DNA from: an uncultured Akkermansia sp.
Lineage (GTDB): Bacteria; Verrucomicrobiota; Verrucomicrobiia; Verrucomicrobiales; Akkermansiaceae
Assembly (NCBI GenBank): GCA_947585525.1
Contig: CANPXA010000012.1
Location: 1 to 20,452, forward strand
Reading direction: 5' to 3'
Length of the DNA: 20,452 bases
In this document: in pieces, positions 15,620-20,452 of the stretch
Layout: each line of letters begins with the position of its first letter
Position numbering within the stretch: the first letter of the stretch is position 1
Position numbers and translations under genes: made by a program
The notes under the pieces: generated by a model
The model's database searches: none
What the model saw: the letters and a program-made list of their open reading frames with translations, nothing else
Told to the model about the DNA's origin: nothing

Positions 15620-15684
15620 ACTGCGGAGTTCCGCCCTCTCTTTCTCTCTGGTGATGGACTTCTCTCAAATACGTTTACTGTGCA

Positions 15685-17736
15685 TCACTGCGCCGATGCA
15701 GCGGGCTTCAACTGCAGGAGACCGCTCAGACGTCCACGTTCGCCCTGCAATGTTGTCACGAGGTAGAGTGTCCCAGCGAGCGACGTTGCACGGTTGGATC
15801 CTCCCGCAGACATCATTTCATCCGGACGCACCACAACGACGCTGCCACTGAAGGGCATACCTCCCCCGGCTGCCTGCAATTGACGCGCAGTTTCCGGTAC
15901 GTCCGCGAGTATCAGTTGTTTTTCAGCAACGACCAGATGCGGTCTCACCCGCCCCGAGTAGAGCGGAACAGCCAGCGTGAAGGCATTCGCTCCGTCCGGC
16001 AACTCCTCTCGGATGAGCGGGAGGTGCTCCAACAGAGCCGGATCCTGTCCGAGCTTTGCCACCATCTTCTTGAGGGTATCCATCGTGCCTTGCCAGGCGT
16101 TGTCCAGCGCTGCCTTATCTGCCACACTGCAGCTCAACGCACCGTGAATCTGCGTCTCGTCCGCGGACAGTTTTTCCTCCGTGATGACTAAAGAAACAGC
16201 TCCGCCGAGGGAATCGATGAGCCGGCGTGACTGCACTTCAAGCGCATTGAACTCGGGTCGCAGCATCTGCGCCAGGCTGACCAACATGGCGCAACTGTCC
16301 TTCTGTTCCTCATCCAAAGTGAGCACAACACCCGCCGTTATATCCAACAGCGCATCCGTCATCCCGGTCCAATCGTATTTGAACGGTGTCGTCCACCCGG
16401 TGGATTCAACGTAGAGCAAGGTCCGGGGCTCTTCCGCAAGAGAGAAATGAGGCAACTCTCCATCGACGCTCACACTGCCCATGGACGAAAAAAACAAATC
16501 CATCCGGTAGCCTCGGTCTTCCTTCCAGACCTGCAGGGAGAGAGCATCCTTGTAGGAAGGTATAGACTTGAGGAAACGAACGATGCTCTGCACTCCCCTC
16601 GAAGCCGCTTGATAAACGGAGCTGTTCGCCTCATCTCTCTTGGCATATTCGTCAAAAATGTTCTGTGCGAGCGTAAACACCGGGGCCTGATGGACAGCAT
16701 TGTATTCTCCCCCGACCGTCATGAGCTCCTTGCTGAACCACGCAAAGAGTTCCATGTTCCGCGCATGGGCATCCATGTTTGCCAACTCGACCGCATGAGC
16801 CAAACTCCCCGTTTCATCAGCCGGCCAGTCCATCTCCTTGGGATCCTGACAAACGCAGATGTACAGCACTCCCGGCTCCTGTTTGCTGAGCACATAAACT
16901 TTCTTGTGTGCAAGACCCTCCAGTAGGGATTTTCCCTGCTGTTCATCCGACCATTCCTGCTCAATCAGCTCTTTAAAAATGTTCGCCAACGGCACACTGA
17001 CGCCACGAAAATCTCCGACCTGCTCTACCTCCTCCCCATCGCTATCGACCTGAGTCAATTTTCGGATGATTTCCTCACCCTTTCGGGCAAAGAGCTCTTC
17101 CTTCCCCGGCTGCGCCGTCAGCACCACGTAAACCGGAGCCACGTGCAGCGTCCCCATCAACTGTCCCACTCGTTCCTTCAACTCCCGCTCGCTTCGATCG
17201 AGCACGCCCCCGATGATCTCCCGGCGCAATTGTGCAGCCATCCCGAGCTGCCCACGCCCGGCAGTTTCCTGCGACGGAGCCTCCTCAGCATCATCCTCCT
17301 CGTCCGCATCTTCATTTGATACGCCACCATCCATCCATCCCCTCAATATATCGAGAAAACTGCGTCCATCACCACCCAAGGTTGCAACCTCCCCCAGCAT
17401 TCTCAAACTCTCATGCGTTCCGACCCCCAAACTGAGAGTCGCGCTTCCGATTCCCTCACCCTTTCCTTTCACGTCGCCCTCTTCCCCACCGAGCACCCCG
17501 CAAAGAGCGGTTCCAAGCTCTGTTCCCTCCTTACGCGCCACTGCCACTACTCCCTCCGACTTTCCCGGCAAGTACTTCAGTGCCGGCACCCCCTCGATCC
17601 GCTCAGCGGCATTGGCAGGGACTTGGACAGCAGGTTGCGCCAACGCAGTTACGACCTCCCGAACCGTCGGCTCCTCCGCCCACACTATCACCGTTCCCAC
17701 GACCAGTGCAGCTATGGCTAATGTTCTCGTTCTCAT
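15685..17736 (-). CDS. Large exported protein of unknown function
   Basis: I do not recognise this protein. From the ATG at 17736 it has 683 residues, beginning with a classic signal peptide (MRTRT, a hydrophobic core, then VWA before EEP), so it is probably secreted or periplasmic. No lipobox, later membrane segment or known catalytic motif is visible. There is an acidic, probably disordered stretch about 135-155 residues in (NEDADEEDDAEEAPSQE), and the rest looks like mixed alpha/beta with many charged helices. An ATG four codons upstream (17748) has AGAGG near it, but the -10 box of a strong promoter covers that codon, so I prefer 17736. The gene stands alone, divergent from the AI-2E gene and convergent with the kinase gene. 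Its codon use and GC look like those of its neighbours. Confidence 0.85.
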   Translation of the reverse strand: MRTRTLAIAALVVGTVIVWAEEPTVREVVTALAQPAVQVPANAAERIEGVPALKYLPGKSEGVVAVARKEGTELGTALCGVLGGEEGDVKGKGEGIGSATLSLGVGTHESLRMLGEVATLGGDGRSFLDILRGWMDGGVSNEDADEEDDAEEAPSQETAGRGQLGMAAQLRREIIGGVLDRSERELKERVGQLMGTLHVAPVYVVLTAQPGKEELFARKGEEIIRKLTQVDSDGEEVEQVGDFRGVSVPLANIFKELIEQEWSDEQQGKSLLEGLAHKKVYVLSKQEPGVLYICVCQDPKEMDWPADETGSLAHAVELANMDAHARNMELFAWFSKELMTVGGEYNAVHQAPVFTLAQNIFDEYAKRDEANSSVYQAASRGVQSIVRFLKSIPSYKDALSLQVWKEDRGYRMDLFFSSMGSVSVDGELPHFSLAEEPRTLLYVESTGWTTPFKYDWTGMTDALLDITAGVVLTLDEEQKDSCAMLVSLAQMLRPEFNALEVQSRRLIDSLGGAVSLVITEEKLSADETQIHGALSCSVADKAALDNAWQGTMDTLKKMVAKLGQDPALLEHLPLIREELPDGANAFTLAVPLYSGRVRPHLVVAEKQLILADVPETARQLQAAGGGMPFSGSVVVVRPDEMMSAGGSNRATSLAGTLYLVTTLQGERGRLSGLLQLKPAASAQ

Positions 17737-17743
17737 GAGCTCT

Positions 17744-17773
17744 ATCATAGGTTGCCTCTCCCGCGCCTGTCAA
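17744..17773 (-). promoter_or_regulatory. Promoter of the exported-protein gene, overlapping its start
   Basis: On the minus strand a perfect TTGACA (17773-17768) and TATGAT (17749-17744) are separated by 18 bases. The start point should fall at about 17737-17736, which is the ATG itself. The transcript would then be leaderless, and the upstream ATG at 17748 would lie inside the -10 box. Confidence 0.65.
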
Positions 17774-17794
17774 GTTTCTTTTCCCGTACGACGG

Positions 17795-17867
17795 GGCAAC
17801 CGCATTGGAAAATGCGGTTGCCTATTTACGATTTACGAATTGGAAAATTCGCGCGCTGCGCGCGGGG
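17795..17867 (+). repeat. Dispersed intergenic two-hairpin repeat, copy 3
   Basis: This is the best-preserved copy. It has a perfect 12-base inverted repeat GGCAACCGCATT-GGAA-AATGCGGTTGCC (17795-17822), then TATTTACGATTTACGAATTGG, a small GAATT-GGAA-AATTC hairpin, and a GC palindrome CGCGCGC-T-GCGCGCG ending in GGGG. A separate 5-base inverted repeat, CCCGT-ACG-ACGGG (17783-17795), adjoins it on the left. It lies between two divergent promoters. Confidence 0.75.
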
Positions 17868-17980
17868 AGGACAGAGCGATAGCGAAGGTGAAAGGAGGAA
17901 GCATGGGGAAAAGGGTGAATGGATCCGGAGACAATTTGTGAGGACACGTGTAGAACGCACCTACTCTATCCATTTTCTCC

Positions 17981-18009
17981 TTGAATTATCCCGTTCAAAA
18001 AGATACAAT
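17981..18009 (+). promoter_or_regulatory. Promoter of the AI-2E gene, abutting its start
   Basis: TTGAAT (17981-17986) and TACAAT (18004-18009) are spaced by 17 bases. The predicted start point is 18016-18018 and the ATG is at 18018, so the transcript would have no leader. No Shine-Dalgarno lies before this ATG, which agrees. Confidence 0.6.
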
Positions 18010-18017
18010 CTTTCCCG

Positions 18018-19133
18018 ATGAGTGAGCAGCCAGAGATGACGCCGGCGCCGCCGAGTCTGAGAAATGGGTTAGTTATGCTGGGTGAGGGCGGGCGCGCCTT
18101 GGTAACGGCAGCAGCGGCGTTTATTGTTATTTTTGGATTGCGTTACACGCGCGACTTCTGCGTGCCGGTCGTTCTCGCCGCTTTTCTCGCTATCATCAGT
18201 TACCCCATCACGGTGGCACTGCGACGCTTCGTGCGGATGCCACATTGGCTTGCGGTCACTTTCACCGTACTCTTCGACATAGGAGTTCTGTACGGGCTGG
18301 TGAGTTTCATCAAGTTTCTCGCGGCCGATGTGAAAGTCACCCTACAGGGGGACTTCCTGCAGCACGTACAGGAAAAATTCAGTGCATTCCTGGCGTGGAC
18401 GGACCAACTGGGTGTGGGCGATTACGCACGTGAGCTTATCAAATCTCCGCAGTCGCTCGTGGATACTCAACAACTCATAGCCCTCTCCCAATCCATCACA
18501 GCACAGGTACTCTCGTTCATGTCGATTACCACACTCGTGCTCATCCTCATGACCTTCATCCTTGGGGAAGCTCCTCTCTTCCACCGCAACCTCAACCGCC
18601 TTCCCAACAGCCTCCAAGGCAAGGACAAGGTGATCTCTGCTTTACGAGGCGTGCAAAAATATCTCATCATCAAAACCCTCGCCAGCGTGAGCACGGGGCT
18701 GCTCGCGTGGTGGCTCTGTCATGCCATGGAAGTACCCTTCGCATTCATGTGGGGATTTGTGGCGTGCGTGCTCAACTACATCCCCACGATCGGCTCCATC
18801 GTGGCGGCAGTTCCGCCCATCCTGCTGGCTTTGCTACTGCGGGACTGGGGGAGCATGTTCATTGTGGCCGGCGGCTATTTGGCCATCAATTTTGCCATAG
18901 GCAACGGCATCGAACCGCTCTTTCTCGGCAAACAATTCGGCATAGCTACGACGGTGGTTCTCTTCTCCGTACTCATCTGGGGTTGGATATGGGGCCCTTT
19001 GGGCATGCTGCTTGCGGTGCCCTTCACCGTTCTGCTCAAGCTGGCTCTTGAGAACTCCGTGGATCTCAACTGGGTCGCTGCCATCATCGACGACAACCCT
19101 CATCCGGACTCCACCCCATCCGACAAAAACTAA
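18018..19133 (+). CDS. AI-2E family transporter (PerM/YdiK-like membrane protein)
   Basis: This is an integral inner-membrane protein of the AI-2 exporter (AI-2E, formerly UPF0118) family. Members are variously linked to export of autoinducer-2 and to Na+/H+ exchange, so the substrate cannot be stated. The 371 residues show the family layout: a pair of hydrophobic helices (about residues 28-70), another at about 78-100, a soluble central part (about 105-165), then a cluster of helices to about 345. The conserved pattern FAFMWGFVACVLNYIPTIGSI and the late LFSVLIWGWIWGPLGMLLAVP are diagnostic. lysA begins 19 bases after the stop codon, so the two are probably co-transcribed. Confidence 0.92.
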   Translation: MSEQPEMTPAPPSLRNGLVMLGEGGRALVTAAAAFIVIFGLRYTRDFCVPVVLAAFLAIISYPITVALRRFVRMPHWLAVTFTVLFDIGVLYGLVSFIKFLAADVKVTLQGDFLQHVQEKFSAFLAWTDQLGVGDYARELIKSPQSLVDTQQLIALSQSITAQVLSFMSITTLVLILMTFILGEAPLFHRNLNRLPNSLQGKDKVISALRGVQKYLIIKTLASVSTGLLAWWLCHAMEVPFAFMWGFVACVLNYIPTIGSIVAAVPPILLALLLRDWGSMFIVAGGYLAINFAIGNGIEPLFLGKQFGIATTVVLFSVLIWGWIWGPLGMLLAVPFTVLLKLALENSVDLNWVAAIIDDNPHPDSTPSDKN

Positions 19134-19152
19134 CCTTTTTCCACAAAAAATT

Positions 19153-20445
19153 ATGCATCATTTCGCGTACAAAAACGGCTCGCTGCATTGTGAAGAAGTT
19201 AATCTCTCTGACATTGCAGAGGCTTACGGTACACCCACCTTCGTCTATAGCAAACGGACAATTTTAGAAGACCTTGACGAGTTCAAGCACGCCTTTGCCG
19301 CCATCGACGCTCATATCGCCTTTGCCGTGAAAGCCTGCTCCAATGGGGCCATCCTTCAGCTCATGGCACAGCGCGGCTGTGGCTTTGACATCGTCTCCGG
19401 GGGAGAGCTCTGGCGCGTCATCCGCGCGGGCGGCAACCCGGCATTGTGCACCTACGCGGGCGTTGCAAAGACCGAGCCGGAAATCCGCTATGCCATCTCC
19501 TCGGGCATCTACTGCTTCATCTGCGAGAGCGAGAATGAGCTGAGAGAGATCGACCGTATTGCTGCCGAGATGGGCTCCGTGGCTCCCGTAGCCGTACGGG
19601 TGAATCCAAACGTCGATGCCCACACGCACAAGTACATCACCACCGGGACGAACGAAAACAAGTTTGGCATCGACATCTCACGCATCGAATCGCTCTATGC
19701 CGACATAGCCACGCAGATGCACCACCTGCGCATCCGGGGTCTTCAAATGCACATTGGCTCCCAGCTCACGGAGGTAACTCCCTTCGTCATGGCGGTGGAA
19801 AAGGTTGCTCCTATCGTCGCGCGCTTCAAAGAGACCTACGGCATTGAGTTCTGGAGCATCGGGGGTGGCATCGGCATCGTCTATGACGGCTGCCTCGATT
19901 CCGGGAAAAAAGAATGGTGGGATTCACACCCGGAACAAATCACCATCAAATCTTACGCGAAAGCTCTCATACCTCTGCTCAAGCCGCTCGGTCTCCGAAT
20001 CCTGCTGGAACCCGGACGCCGTCTCGTCGGCAACGCTGCCGTTATGCTCACCCGGTGCATCTACGAGAAAAAGGGAGAAGCCAAAACTTTCAAAATGATC
20101 GACGCCGGAATGAACGACATCATTCGTCCTGCCCTCTACGAAGGGTTCCATGAAATCCACCCCGTGCGGGAACATCCGGCAGGAGAGCTCATTGTCGCCG
20201 ACGTTGTCGGACCCATCTGTGAATCCGGCGACTTCCAAGCTCAAAACCGCTCCCTTCCGGACGTGAAACCGGGGGAACTTCTCGCAGAGATGAGTGCCGG
20301 CGCTTACGGCTTCTCCATGTCCTCCAACTACAACTCACGTCCACTCGCCGCAGAGGTCCTCGTTGATGGAAGCTCTTTCTCTCTCATCCGCCGTCGACAA
20401 ACCCTCGAATCTCTCGTCTCCGACGAGGTGTTGCCGAATTCCTGA
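19153..20445 (+). CDS. lysA: Diaminopimelate decarboxylase
   Basis: LysA is a PLP enzyme that decarboxylates meso-diaminopimelate to lysine, the last step of lysine synthesis. The 430-residue length is normal. K60 in FAVKACSNGAIL binds PLP. Other blocks are LQMHIGSQL, the glycine loop SIGGGIGIVYDG, LLEPGRRLVGNA, DAGMNDIIRPALYEGFHE and C356 in CESGDF, the active-site Cys contributed across the dimer. The frame is open upstream to 19012, but that part overlaps the AI-2E gene; the ATG at 19153 gives the expected N-terminus (HHFAYKNGSLHCEEV). No Shine-Dalgarno and no lysine riboswitch fit in the 19-base gap. The gene is complete, ending 7 bases before the window edge. Confidence 0.97.
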   Translation: MHHFAYKNGSLHCEEVNLSDIAEAYGTPTFVYSKRTILEDLDEFKHAFAAIDAHIAFAVKACSNGAILQLMAQRGCGFDIVSGGELWRVIRAGGNPALCTYAGVAKTEPEIRYAISSGIYCFICESENELREIDRIAAEMGSVAPVAVRVNPNVDAHTHKYITTGTNENKFGIDISRIESLYADIATQMHHLRIRGLQMHIGSQLTEVTPFVMAVEKVAPIVARFKETYGIEFWSIGGGIGIVYDGCLDSGKKEWWDSHPEQITIKSYAKALIPLLKPLGLRILLEPGRRLVGNAAVMLTRCIYEKKGEAKTFKMIDAGMNDIIRPALYEGFHEIHPVREHPAGELIVADVVGPICESGDFQAQNRSLPDVKPGELLAEMSAGAYGFSMSSNYNSRPLAAEVLVDGSSFSLIRRRQTLESLVSDEVLPNS

Positions 20446-20452
20446 TTGCCGA

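Noticed and set aside
17213..17941. A 242-codon plus-strand open frame over the exported-protein promoter region
   Set aside because: The sequence is Ser/Pro-rich low-complexity translation of the opposite strand, and its end is translated repeat copy 3.
17903..17941. A 12-codon open frame (MGKRVNGSGDNL) after a strong AGGAGG
   Set aside because: The ribosome site is good, but the frame is tiny, lies next to repeat-derived sequence and is upstream of the predicted AI-2E transcription start, so it could not be a leader peptide for that gene.
19134..19152. A lysine riboswitch before lysA
   Set aside because: Only 19 bases separate the AI-2E stop from the lysA start, far too few for that fold.

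Overview
The window is a gene-dense bacterial segment, roughly 57% GC by eye, with 15 protein genes on both strands and no RNA genes, prophage, insertion sequence or CRISPR array that I can recognise. The gene set is ordinary housekeeping. Several starts have no Shine-Dalgarno sequence, the suf order is C-B-D, and PurL is split from a tandem PurS. A Verrucomicrobiota-like organism fits, but this is an impression from protein style and not a proven assignment.

Layout. (1) 1-3576, plus strand: the 3' part of a Ppx/GppA-family gene with a degenerate phosphatase motif, then ribonuclease D (rnd) and rmuC. (2) 11128-3586, minus strand: a seven-gene run purC-purS-purL-purQ-sufC-sufB-sufD. It is read from a good sigma-70-type promoter at 11162-11189 and has very short gaps or overlaps. 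It joins middle steps of purine synthesis to the SUF iron-sulfur scaffold. rmuC and sufD converge with 9 bases between them. (3) 11129-11635: a 507-base non-coding region with the purC promoter, one copy of a dispersed two-hairpin repeat and a second hairpin-rich stretch. (4) 11636-15527, plus strand: a HIT-family protein, a GH31 alpha-glucosidase and a soluble PAS-type histidine kinase, closely spaced. (5) 15685-17736, minus strand: a large exported protein I do not recognise. It converges on the kinase gene, with a strong palindrome between them. (6) 17737-18017: a divergent promoter region with another repeat copy. (7) 18018-20445, plus strand: an AI-2E-family membrane protein and diaminopimelate decarboxylase (lysA).

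Points most worth attention: an Arg in place of the Walker A Ser of SufC, caused by one base; a stand-alone tandem PurS; loss of the acidic residues in the Ppx/GppA phosphate-binding motif; a family of three related intergenic repeats with paired hairpins; and two promoters placed so close to their genes that the transcripts should be leaderless. I found no obvious new multi-gene defence or mobile system.
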